From Episyrphus balteatus (taxonomy: Eukaryota; Arthropoda; Insecta; Diptera; Syrphidae), in NCBI RefSeq assembly GCF_945859705.1, contig NC_079134.1, forward strand, positions 85,072,951 to 85,136,950: a stretch of DNA of 64,000 nucleotides. Direction: 5' to 3'. Both the position numbers and the translations under genes were made by a program. This document shows positions 43,885 through 53,973 of this stretch, one piece after another; position 1 is the stretch's first letter; the number at the start of each line of letters is the position of its first letter. The notes under the pieces are model-generated. The model did no database searches. It saw only the letters and a program-made list of their open reading frames with translations, and was not told the DNA's origin.

Positions 43885-44371
43885 CACAGTGTGACAATTC
43901 GCACATTTAGCGGGATTTAATTAAAAAAGCAACATACATGAATGTAAACAAAAACCAGTTTCTCTTAAAGCCTAAACCTCCCCCTCAATGAATATGCACA
44001 TTTTTATGCGTTAGAACTAAGCACAACAACAAAAAATTACTTTAGAAATTAACTTTTGTATTATTTTTTAGAGAATGGTCTGATTTAGTGCCAAGTGGAT
44101 TTTGCTTCTGTTGCAAGTGGTTCGTGAGGTTTAAGGGAAAAGTTTATTTTTTTTATATTTAATATAATATTTGTGATTATAAACTTAAGTTTTTTTTTTT
44201 TATAAATTGTTGTCATAAAAATGGGGGTGCTTGGAAGCGAAAAAATAGTGAAAAACTACGTGTTTTATGTGTTCATTAGACAAAAAGTATAGTTTTACAG
44301 TGTTTTTCAAGGTTGAGACCCTTTTTGTTTTAAAGCTGTATATATGAGGAACCAAAAAGTGTTTTATCTTT

Positions 44372-44785
44372 TTGCGCACAGGTGCGACACTCATACAAAA
44401 TTTTTCGTATTCTAGGATACCAACCGAAATTAGGAAAAAACAAATTTTTAATATTTGGATTTCCAAAATCAAAATTAAGCGTTTCGATGCTGTGTTTTCC
44501 TTCGTTATGGATAATTTTAATAATTTTTCATTTTCTGAAGAAGCAATTAAGTCAATAAAGGCAACCTTCAAAACTTTATGCTTGAGGTTTGACGAAAAAA
44601 TGGCCAAATGTGGTCGTAATAGAGAACGCTTTGAAAGCAATAATTGTGATTGGTTAAATGAAATCATTAAACTGCCACAAATTGTTTTAAATGAAATTCC
44701 CTTATCATCTATAACATCTTCGTCACAAACCTGCTACATTTGCGCAGAAAAACCATCTGAAGTGAACATTCAGCTTATAGACTAG
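44372..44785 (+). CDS. Possible N-terminal fragment of a Transib-like transposase
   Basis: Open frame of up to 137 residues inside the Transib-like element, on the opposite strand to the BEL genes. Its first residues are uncertain. IPTEIRKKQIFNIWISKI and FSFSEEAIKSIKATFKTLCL are followed by RFDEKMAKCGRNRERFESNN and CDWLNEIIKLPQ, then a cysteine pair in TCYICAEK. The pattern of a basic helix followed by tryptophan-leucine after an asparagine recalls the N-terminal region I associate with Transib transposases, and the cysteine pair may start a zinc site. No catalytic DDE region is present. The call is supported mainly by the context. Confidence 0.4.
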   Translation: MRTGATLIQNFSYSRIPTEIRKKQIFNIWISKIKIKRFDAVFSFVMDNFNNFSFSEEAIKSIKATFKTLCLRFDEKMAKCGRNRERFESNNCDWLNEIIKLPQIVLNEIPLSSITSSSQTCYICAEKPSEVNIQLID

Positions 44786-44869
44786 ATGTTAAAGTTTGGC
44801 AGGTTAGAGATCAAGGGAGTAAAGAAAAGGTCAAAGCAAGAGCAAAAAAAAAAAATCTTATAAGAAAGT

Positions 44870-45340
44870 AGTTTCCTTATTTTTCAATTTTCTCAAAAAC
44901 TAGAAGGCATAGGAACATATGGTTTTTAGTGTTTGATAATGAGTGAATTAGAGCAGTTGGATTTATCAATCAATTTTGTACTGATATCCACAGTCTTTAA
45001 AAATATAGTCCTCTATGTGTTTCTTAAAACTTTTTTTTCCCAAATTTTGACTTTGAAATTGGTTATTTCAAAAACTATTTATTAAAATAACTTGATTTAA
45101 AAATCGGAATTTAGTATAAAATGTTGGCTTTTGAAAAAGGTATCACTCATAACTGTAAGTGTTGCCATCGTTTTTAAATAATTTTTTCTTAATTTTAAGT
45201 AATTTTTTTAAAAAATTGCCCCTCCCTCTTAAACGGGGAGGAATTGACCCACTCTCCTGTAGTAAAAAATGCTTGTATTTACCTCCTCTACATGAATTCG
45301 TTACAATTCTTCACCTTGTGAGTTATCGTACTTTTGCCCA
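44870..45340. repeat. Single arm of the GTGTTGCCGTTGT palindromic family
   Basis: Matches one half of 6005-6762: TTCAATTTTCTCAAAAA at 44884, CTGTAAGTGTTGCCATCG at 45153, TTGCCCCTCCCTCTTAAACG at 45216 and the ACCTCCTCTACA block at 45281. Only one arm is present, inside the Transib-like element. Confidence 0.6.
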
Positions 45341-45523
45341 AAAATGACCCCCATTAAACCTCTTTTGTTTAAAAATATGAAAGAATATTAACAAAATTGT
45401 TGTTTCATTTCATTTTGTATATATTTGTTATAAATTCTATAAAAAAAATCCACGAAAAGTTATAATCTGTGAGCGTTATTAATTAAATCCCGCTAAATGT
45501 GCGAATTGTCACACTGTGCATTG

Positions 45524-45734
45524 CTTGCGGCCCGGCATGGTAATTTTTTCTATGCAGATACGTTAAGTATAGTTTTATGAACTGAGAATTTTTGGTCAAT
45601 AGGAACGGAAATTTCGCATCGTATTTAATTGGTGCGTTTAAAAGACGCCCTCCTACTCTAATCAGTGAAAATGAAAAGTTATCATCAATAAAATCCTGTA
45701 AGAATGGATTGAGTTTTTGAATGTGATTGGGCAA
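45524..45734 (-). pseudogene. BEL/Pao integrase zinc-binding part (before Transib-like insertion)
   Basis: From 45734 on the minus strand: HIQKLNPFLQDF, FSLIRVGGRLLNAPIKYDAK, FPFLLTKNSQFIKLYLTYLH and RKNYHAGPQAM. This is the domain with the conserved RVGGRL and the histidine pair of the integrase HHCC site in BEL pol. It is joined upstream to LRKNVTLPN (49993 on) across the foldback and downstream to MVALLREKIW across the Transib-like element. Both joins are in frame once the insertions and one duplication copy are removed. Confidence 0.92.
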
Positions 45735-45735
45735 T

Positions 45736-48700
45736 AGACTGGGCCAAAAAAATAAAATATTTTTTTTTTACTTCGAAAATCTTGTTCAGGATGATGAAAA
45801 AAAAATTTGGTGAAAATTTGAGCCGTTAAAAATAATTTTAAGAGGTTATCATCGGTGTTTTTTATTTTTATACATGATATGATGTGTTACAACAGAACTG
45901 CTAGACGATCAAAGTAAAAAAAATTTCTGTTCATTTTTCCTTATATAAAATTAAATTTCCTACAAAAAAGATCTGATTAAAAATTTTCGTCAGACGAGCC
46001 GTATTCGAGTAATTAAGCTTTTTAAATCGAAGTGTTTTTTCAATTTGACTGTTTCACTTTGGAATTTTGTGATGAGCAAATAAGTGAATAGAAAAATAAA
46101 ACCATGACAGATTCTTATAGGAAATTTAATTCTCTACAAAAAAGGTCTCCTAGTAATTTTCCCTAAATTGAGTTCTGAAGAAGTTATTCACGATTTAAAT
46201 CGAGAAAAAAATTAAAAAATCAATTTTTTTTTTTACTCAATTGTTTTTAACTTTACGGAATATTTATTATTATTTTAACAATATTATGCAAAAATATCAA
46301 ATTTTACCAATATACCTGGATATAAGCTCACTCAATTGATATTGTCTCACCAAAAAAAAAAAGTATTTTTACCGTCTCCAAGGAATTTTGTAGTAAAAAA
46401 TGAGTCAGTTCTACAATTATAAATTATTTATTTGCATTGTTTCATAGATTTACAAATTATTAATTATCATCATTATTTATTATATATTTACAAATTATTT
46501 ATTACTATTATTAATTCTCTCTTTTTTTTCATAATTGCATTGAAACTGGACTGCACGAAAAAGACCTTGAATATTTATTTTCTATTGCAGTTACGCGTTA
46601 TAGTTTCCCACTTACCGTTCTAGACCAGTGCCAATAATTTTTGAAAATAAAAAAATTATTAGCAGCATATGGGTGGGGGGAAAATTAACGATAAACGGTA
46701 TATGAAAGGGGAATAATAAATTGCCCACAAAAAAATTGGGGGAAAGGGGGTGGGTGGGCGAAAAGTGGGGTGGGTGTCAAAAATCATGGTTTTTTACGAT
46801 TTCTGTCAAAACTAGACGTCCTATCGAAAAAAGTCAGATGCAAAAGTTGTAGGTAGTATAAATGTCTACAACTTTTACTCAAACAATTTTTTTCTATAAC
46901 CTCAAAAATATTAGAAAAAATGCAAAAATACGATTTTTTGATTTTTTATTTTTATCTTTTACAAAAATGATTGGATTTTAACAAAACTTGTTTAAAAACT
47001 ACTTTAAACAAAGTGAAAAAATAATGAAAATTATTTTTATTTTAAGCGGAGTGATTGAATATAATTCAATTAAAAAGTTAAAGTGACCTCAACTTCATAT
47101 GCGTTTCGCCCAGATATGACAGTGGGCTCATCAGTTAGATGCTGTCATACCCTTACTAAGACGCAAAATTTTGGTCCATGAATACAGACACTTATAAAAA
47201 TCACAACCTGAATAGACTGTGAATTTTAATATTTTAGGGGAACATGGTTACATTCTTGCACCTAAAAACAATTGCCCGTGGTCAAGCTAATAAGTAAACA
47301 AAGTGAAAAAATAATGAAAATTATTTTTATTGTAAGCGGAGTGATTGAATATAATTCAATTAAAAAGTTAAAGTGACCTCAACTCCATATGCGTTTCAGG
47401 TATGACATTGGCTCATCAGTTAGATGCTTTCATACCCTTACCTGGGCGAAACGCATATGGAGTTGAGGTCACTTTAACTTTTTAATTGAATTATATTCAA
47501 TCACTCCGCTTAAAATAAAAATAATTTTCATTATTTTTTCACTTTGTTTACTTATTAACCTGACCACGGGCAATTGTTTTTAGGTGCAAGAATGTAACCA
47601 TGTTCCCCTAAAATATTAAAATTCACAGTCTATTCAGGTTGTGATTTTTATAAGTGTCTGTATTCATGGACCAAAATTTTGCGTCTTAGTAAGGGTATGA
47701 CAGCATCTAACTGATGAGCCCACTGTCATACCTGGGCGAAACACATATGGAGTTGAGGTCACTTTAACTTTTTAATTAAAAACTACTTTGTTATGTTTTC
47801 TATCTAATAAAATTTTTTTTGAGCAAAAAGTGAATTTTGGATTTTTGACGAATTTTATTTAAAAAAATAGCCTATTTTTCAATCAAAAAAGTTACCGAAA
47901 AAATTTTTGATTTTTGAAAAGTTTGAAATGAAATTATTTAGATTAAAACCTATTATTTAAGATTGTGTGCAAAAACTATACTTTTGTTTTAGAAAATATT
48001 GAGAAAAATTGAAAAAAACAAAAAAACGATTTTTAAGATCGATTTTTCCGTAAATCACAGTAATATTGGCGAGAAATAATTTTCCATAGAAACTAAATTA
48101 TACTTTTCGAATGGCCTTTGACCTTCTTAATTTAATTAGAATAGCTCTAACGTAAAAAGTTTTTGAGATATTGAATTTTGAACGTCCAAAACACTATTTT
48201 TGTGATGTTTTGCGTGGTAATATGTCAAAAACGTGATGTGATAGAATTTTTCTGACTTCTATAAAAAAAACTTTTTGACTAGTGAATTCGAACAGGGAAG
48301 AAAAAATCGAATGCGCTGAGCTCGAATCCGAAGTCAGAAAAATTCTATCACATCATGTTTTTGAGATATTACCACGCAAAACATCACAAAAATAGTGTTT
48401 TGGACGTTCAAAATTCAATATCTCAAAAACTTTTCACGTTAGAGCTATTCTAGTGCTAGATTCAAATTAAGAAGGTCAAAGGCCATTCGAAAAGTATAAT
48501 TTAGTTCATATGAAAAATTATTTCTCGCCAATATTACTGTGATTTACGGAAAAATCGATCTTAAAAATCGTTTTTTTGTTTTTTTTTTTCAATTTTTCTC
48601 AATATTTTCTAAAACAAAAGTATAGTTTTTCCACACAATCTTAAATAATAGGTTTTAATCTAAATAATTTCATTTCAAACTTTTCAAAAATTTTTTCGGT

Positions 48701-49982
48701 AACTTTTTTGATTGAAAAATAGGCTATTTTTTTAAATAAAATTCGTCAAAAATCCAAAAATTCACTTTTTGCTCAAAATTTTTAATAGATAGAAAACATA
48801 ACAATGTAGTTTTTTACCAAGTTTTGTTAAAATCATTTTTGTAAAAGATAAAAATAAAAAATCAAAAAATCGTATTTTTGCATTTTTTCCAATATTTTTG
48901 AGGTTATAGAAAAAAATTGTTTGAGTAAAAGTTGTAGACATTTATACTACCTACAACTTTTGCATCTGACTTTTTTCGATAGGACGTCTAGTTTTGACAG
49001 AAATTGTAAAAAACTATGATTTTTGACACCCACCCCACTTTTTCGCCCACCCACCCCCTTTGCCCTTTCCCCCAATTTTTTTGTGGACAATTTATTATTC
49101 CCCTTTCATATACCATTTATCCTAAATTTTCCCACCACCCTTATGCTGCTAATAATTTGTTCAACTTTTGCCCTCTGAACACCGGATTGGCACTGGTCTA
49201 TTCACCTGCGCTTAGAACAAAGCCCTTAGGCTTACTCCTACTCTTCCCACTCCCTACTCATTACTCATTATAAATATATGAAATAAAAATAATAAATAAT
49301 TTATAATTGTAGAACTGACTCATTTTTTAATACAAAATTCCTTGGAGACGGTAAAAATACTTTTTTTTTGGTGAGAAAATATCAATTGAGTGAACTTATA
49401 TGCAGGTATATTGGTAAAATTTGATATTTTTGCATAATATTGTTAAAATAATAATAAATATTCCGTAAAGTTAAAAAAAATTGAGTACAAAAAAAATGAT
49501 TTCTTAATTTTTTTTCTCGATTTAAATCGTGAATAACTTCTTCAGAACTCAATTTAGGGAAAATTACTAGGAGACCTTTTTTGTAGAGAATTAAATTTCC
49601 TATAAGAATCTGTCGTGGTTTTATTTTTCTATTCACTTATTTGCTCATCACAAAATTCCAAAGTGAAACAGTCAAATTGAAAAAACACTTCGATTTAAAA
49701 AGCTTAATTACTCGAATACGGCTCGTCTGACGAAAATTTTTAATCAGATCTTTTTTGTAGGAAATTTAATTTTATATAAGAAAAAATGAACAGAAATTTT
49801 TTTTACTTTGATCGTCTAGCAGTTCTGTTGTAACACATCATATCATGTATAAAAATAAAAAACACCGATGATAACCTCTTAAAATTATTTTTAACGGCTC
49901 AAATTTTCACCAAATTTTTTATTCATCATCCTGAACAAGATTTTCGAAGTAACTTTCAAAAAAAAAAATATTTGCCCAGTCT
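45736..49982. mobile_element. Foldback element, 4.2 kb, 10-bp target duplication
   Basis: Flanked by ATTGGGCAAT at 45726-45735 and 49983-49992; the interrupted pol frame reads NVTLPN then HIQKLNPFLQ. The ends are AGACTGGGC and its complement. The two arms are near-perfect reverse complements over about 1.7 kb each: the block near 46790-46880 (AAACTAGACGTCCTATCGAA) mirrors 48950-49010, and 48180-48262 mirrors 48335-48415. The loop is about 48262-48335. Long inverted arms with a 9-10 bp duplication are typical of foldback/Mutator-type elements. The left arm carries a further insertion (47003-47777). No coding sequence is visible. Confidence 0.85.
47003..47777. mobile_element. 775-bp insertion nested in foldback arm, 9-bp duplication
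   Basis: AAAAACTAC flanks at 46994-47002 and 47778-47786, and the opposite arm (48800-48835, complement) reads straight through. The insertion contains two direct copies (47008 and 47297) and one to two inverted copies (to 47777) of a unit with AAGCGGAGTGATTGAATATA and TGACCTCAACTCCATATGCG, so it is itself a foldback with tandem arms. The hairpin centre is near 47432. Confidence 0.75.
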
Positions 49983-49992
49983 ATTGGGCAAT

Positions 49993-51223
49993 GTTACATT
50001 CTTTCTAAGTTTTTGAATCTCCTCGGGAAATTCATCATTTTGAACTATTTCAACTATTTTAAGAAATGCTAAGTGTAACTCTTTGGCCGTAGGTGATTCT
50101 TCAAATACCTTCGTTTTATCTTTAGAAACTGCAAAGAATCGCATTACATGAACAATGGTTGTAACAAGTTCTATGTAGGACGTCTCTTCTTCAATAAACT
50201 CCATGAGCTTCGTTCGGGGAATTTCAACCGCGACCAGAGCTAAATTGGTCTTTCTTTTCTCTAACGCTTCCTCTTCTGGAGACAATTCGAAATGCGAATT
50301 GACTGGCCATAAAGTTGGCTCTTCCAGTAGAAATGGTGGACCATTAAACCATATTGAACTTTTGATTTCGTCCACATTACAACCTCTTGATACAATGTCT
50401 GCTGGTTTTTGTTTTGTTGGAACATGTCTCCATGATACTTTTTGCGTCCACTCTTGGATGTCGGACACTCGATTTGCAACAAAAGTTGCAAGCGTAGATG
50501 GATGTGCTTTTATCCAATGCAACGTTATTTCGGATTCGGTCCAAAAAACAACTTTTTCAACGTCAAGATTCAACATTGCCGATACTCTCATATATAAGTT
50601 AGAAAGAGTATGCGCTGCGCAAAGTTCCAATCACGGAAGCGATTTGGTTTTCAGAGGGGCCACCCTGGACTTTGCTGTTAATAGCGTCGACTTGATACCC
50701 TCCGTGCTTTGACTTCGGATGTAAATGCAACCTCCGTAAGCCCTCATCGAAGCATCAGCGAACCCATGAATTTGAATTTTTGCAATCGAATGGGTTTCAA
50801 CAAACCTTGATATTTTTATCTCGCAAAGCTGAGATAGGTTTGTTTTAATGTCTTGCCAACATGTATCAAGGCGCAACGGAATCGACTCATCCCAATCAAG
50901 TTTTGCAATCCAAAGCTCTTGCAATAAGATTTTAGCTTTGGTAATAATAAGGCACAATAAACCAAGAGGGTCGAACAGACGAGCAGAAACTGAAAGAATA
51001 TTTCTTTTGGTGGCTCGTAGATCATGAAAACTACTGTCTAAATTGAAAGAAAAATTATCTTCTTTTGGTTGCCAGCAAATTCCTAACGTTTTTGTAGAGT
51101 CTGAATCATTGAATTTGATTGACTTTTCTGGACTTTCAGCATTATACAATTCTGGATGATTTGAATACCATTTTGCCAATTGAAACAGACCATTTTTTAA
51201 AATAACTTGTATTTCATTTTTAA
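49993..51223 (-). pseudogene. BEL/Pao pol: reverse transcriptase end and RNase H
   Basis: Minus strand from 51223. IKNEIQVILKNGLFQLAKW and TKTLGICWQPKEDNFSFNLD are followed by RNILSVSARLFDPLGLLCLI and AKILLQELWIAKLDWDES, the conserved stretch after the BEL reverse transcriptase. Then IHGFADASMRAYGGCIYIRS is the RNase H start, and TAKSRVAPLKT. A stop or frameshift occurs at 50630, after which MELCAAHTLSNLYMRVSAML, VVFWTESEITLHWIKAHPST and PADIVSRGCNVDEIKSSIWF follow. It ends at LRKNVTLPN before the foldback. The catalytic YXDD part of the reverse transcriptase is missing. Confidence 0.93.
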
Positions 51224-51226
51224 TAA

Positions 51227-52300
51227 CACGGTGTAACACTCAAAATATACGCGGGCGGAGACCTATCAGGTTTTGTAGAGCTAGTCGCACTGAATACGAA
51301 ACGGTATTTGAAAATCCCCTAACACCCCCAAAATCTGGAGTTACGGTCAAAAAACGGTTTTTTGGACCTTCACCCATTGAAAAAATTCTAGCTTCGACAA
51401 TTTTTTACCCATTTTCGATTTTTTTACAGTTTCTAGAAGAAAATGAGTTTTAAAACATTTTTGTTCCCCTATTTTTAACTTTGAAATCGATTATTTCAAA
51501 AACTATTGGTAATATTATATTGATTTAAAAATTAGAATCAAATGCACAATTTTGCCTTTTGGAAATGGTATCATTTATTACTGTAAGTGTTGCCGTTGTT
51601 TTTTAATAGTTTTTTTTATTTTGATAATTTTTTTTTAGAAAAATGCCCCTCCCACCTAAACGGGGGGAGATAGACCCCCCTCCTGAAGAAAAAAAATGTT
51701 TGTATTGAGCTCCTCTACAAAAACCCTTCATCAAATCCTGGCGCCCAACTTATCCTACTACGTGCCGAAACAACATTTTTGTTCTATACCTAAAAGTTCG
51801 AATTTCTGTATCTGGGTTGAAATCGAAAATTTTTTTTTTCTAAGCCAATTTTGAAGTGATTTTCAGAAAAAATACTTCGATCAATTGGGAAATGGATATA
51901 GTTTAAGAATATATTTTTTAAATAGCATGTTATTTTGAAAACATATACTTTAAATTGATGCCGAAGTTGGGCAAATGACAAAAAAAATTAAATTTTTGTA
52001 CTTTGACATTTTATAAATTCTAAGTGGTTTAACCAAGTTACATGTTTTATACATTGTTAAAAAGGTATATTTATCTTCTATCAGAAACTGTAAAAAAATC
52101 GAAAATGGGTAAAAAATTGTCGAAGCTAGAATTTTTTCAATGGGTGAAGGTCCAAAAAACCGTTTTTTGCCCGTAACTCCAGATTTTGGGGGTGTTAGGG
52201 GATTTTCAAATACCGTTTCGTATTCAGTGCGACTAGCTCTACAAAACCTGATATGTCTCCGCCCGCGTATATTTTAAAACCTCATTTTTGTAACACCGTG
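51227..52300. mobile_element. CAC-ended palindromic element, 1.07 kb, TAA duplication
   Basis: Ends CACGGTGTAACACTCAAAAT and complement CACGGTGTTACAAAAATGAG continue as ATACGCGGGCGGAGAC on both sides. TAA at 51224-51226 and 52301-52303 is the preferred target duplication because removing the element with one TAA keeps the BEL frame (ETLKIIKNEIQVILK). One arm holds the GTGTTGCCGTTGT core (51586) and the G-rich CCTCCCACCTAAACGGGG block. Related to 24684-26890. No coding sequence. Confidence 0.75.
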
Positions 52301-52303
52301 TAA

Positions 52304-52954
52304 TTTTTAAGGTTTCAATTAGAGCCTACTATTGCACGTGTATTTAAGGTACACGTGCTACACGTGTATTTAAATAATTCGTGCCGAAGCACGTGTATTT
52401 GTAAATACACGTGTATTTATATTTACACGTGTATTTATATTTACACGTGTAAATAGCGTTCGAACAGGTAGATTTGGTGGCGATTTCCTAAAATATGTAT
52501 TATATTGAATGAAAAGGATATTGTTCAGGTTTTTGCGGTTATTGGCTAGATTTACACATTGAAATTACACGGAAAATTTAATTGGAAATTCTTCTTCAAC
52601 CCTAGCCATATAAATCTTGGAAAAAAATTTTGACCCGATTCCCATTATCGTATCGAACTGAACTTTGTACACATATGAAGTTTGGATTGCAACGCAATAT
52701 TTTGGGGTCCGAACTCAGGGGAGGGGCATTGGGGGGTTGAAACACCCCAAATCTATTTTATCCCATTCTAAATATCGCAAAAGCTTTTGTAGGTAAATTG
52801 CAAGAGAGGGGTTTTGGGAGCTCATACCACCCAAGCAAATTATCATCTTCTTTCAAATATTATACGACTAAAAAGTAAAAAAATAAAGCAGATTAGATTA
52901 GATTACCAAGCAACAAAACATATAAAATAATTAAATTGACTCCATGGAGTCCCT
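52304..52954. other. BEL interior with ACACGTGTATTT cluster
   Basis: At 52333-52456 there are about ten CACGTG palindromes in repeats of ACACGTGTATTT. The remaining 500 bases show no protein of the BEL element, although protease and reverse transcriptase should lie here; the sequence (for example GGGGAGGGGCATTGGGGGGT near 52721) looks like inserted non-coding DNA. A GATTAGATTAGATTA microrepeat sits at 52890. Confidence 0.45.
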
Positions 52955-53461
52955 TTAAATGCCGTCCAAGGGCTCCGGTTGTTCCACCGGGACAAATAAA
53001 GACTTTTGATTTCTATGACGACCTACATCTTGTTTTGGTTTGGATTGTTTGTCACATGGTTTAAGTCTTGAGGTAGAAGATTCTTCAGCAGATAAGTGCT
53101 GGTATCTTTTGTTAAGAGCTGCTTCACAATCGCTCCATAAAGGAAGGGTGCTGTAATCTAGCTGTTCCTCCCACTTAGACCTCGTGACTGAATCGACTTT
53201 CGACATAACCAAATGTATCATAATCGCATTTGTAATTTTCTTATCATCACCTAATGAAAGAAGTGAATCATAAATGGCAGAAACCGTATCTATGATACTG
53301 CGCAATGCAGAAGCCGATGGCTTCGGAATTTCTTTTAGTTCGAACAGTGTTGCAATATTGTCAAAAAATATCAAACAATTATTGTCGTACACTTTTTTCA
53401 AACTTGCCAATGCTTTGGGATAATTTTGTTCGGTGATTTGAAATGTGTGGCTGATAATCAA
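52955..53461 (-). pseudogene. BEL/Pao gag, middle part
   Basis: From 53461 on the minus strand: FQITEQNYPKALASLKKVYD, NNCLIFFDNIATLFELKEIP, ALRSIIDTVSAIYDSLLSLG and KWEEQLDYSTLPLWSDCEAA follow the gag core (DUF1759 region) of BEL elements. It ends DGI and a stop at 52955, shortly after a lysine-rich stretch; the zinc knuckles and protease expected downstream are missing. It continues the gag part at 53650-53964 after a non-coding gap of about 190 bases. Confidence 0.85.
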
Positions 53462-53464
53462 TTA

Positions 53465-53650
53465 AGTTTTTTATTCGATTTAGTTTACTTGTTTAAAAAC
53501 AACTTCCCAAAATATTCATCTAGTAACATTTAATTTTTCAAATTTATATTTTCATTTTTGTTCTTGTTATTTTCTTTATTCTTGTTTTTAAAATCTAGTA
53601 GCAAACAATAAAAAGTTATTTTTTGTAATAAAACTTAAATAAAATTTGTA
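53465..53650 (-). other. AT-rich gap inside gag (intron-like or insertion)
   Basis: Between GEALGTVKAF and FQITEQNYPK, which should adjoin in BEL gag, lie about 185 AT-rich bases with stops in all frames. On the coding strand the left boundary has GTAGATGT and the right boundary TTATCAG, so an intron is conceivable, but BEL elements normally have none. No inverted ends seen. Confidence 0.4.
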
Positions 53651-53964
53651 TTGATATTTACATCTACAAATGCTTTAACCGTTCCTAATGCTTCACCGGA
53701 TAAACATGAAATCAGATGGTTGAATTTTTCGATGTCTGGAATCATCGGATCATTATCCACTAAGTTTTCCAAAAGGCTGATAAAATTTTTGTATTCCGAA
53801 TATTTGCCACTGAATTTCGGAAGAGACATTTTTGGCAGTCGAGAATGATGTGGATTGCTAAAAGAATAATCAGCAGCGTAAGATTGACGCTTTTTACTCA
53901 TGTGTGAAATGAGTAGAGATTTAGCACCTACACAAATGTCTTCTAATTCTCCGCGGGAAATGTC
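53651..53964 (-). pseudogene. BEL/Pao gag, upstream part
   Basis: Minus strand from 53964: DISRGELEDICVGAKSLLIS, then SRLPKMSLPKFSGKYSEYKN and FISLLENLVDNDPMIPDIEK, then FNHLISCLSGEALGTVKAF. The proline-lysine-phenylalanine-serine-glycine block and the leucine-serine-glycine-glutamate-alanine block are the signature of BEL/Pao gag. Upstream it joins QPEIETADHS across the 678-bp insertion. Confidence 0.92.
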
Positions 53965-53973
53965 ACTGTGATC

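Larger units (their letters stand above)
43885..45518. mobile_element. Transib-like element, 1634 bp, 5-bp target duplication
   Basis: The ends begin CACAGTGTGACAATTCGCAC and are inverted and identical for about 40 bases, up to TTTAATTAA. CATTG flanks at 43880-43884 and 45519-45523. Removing it restores the integrase frame HAGPQA to MVALLREKIWLIN. Ends beginning CACAGTG with a 5-bp duplication of the form C-N3-G are the hallmark of Transib, the superfamily related to RAG1. It contains one open frame (44372-44785). The segment 44870-45340 is one arm of the GTGTTGCCGTTGT palindromic family, so the interior was itself invaded or replaced. Confidence 0.78.

Noticed and set aside
47003..47777. CRISPR-like array
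   Set aside because: The repeats are few, long, and both direct and inverted, as in foldback elements; this is eukaryotic transposon DNA.
45736..49982. Polinton/Maverick body between the inverted arms
   Set aside because: No polymerase, integrase or ATPase frame is present and the arms nearly meet at the loop.
51217..52310. 8-bp target duplication ATTTTTAA for the CAC-ended element in the BEL pol
   Set aside because: The alternative 3-bp TAA duplication keeps the BEL coding frame and matches the other CAC-ended elements; the longer match is explained by local AT richness.
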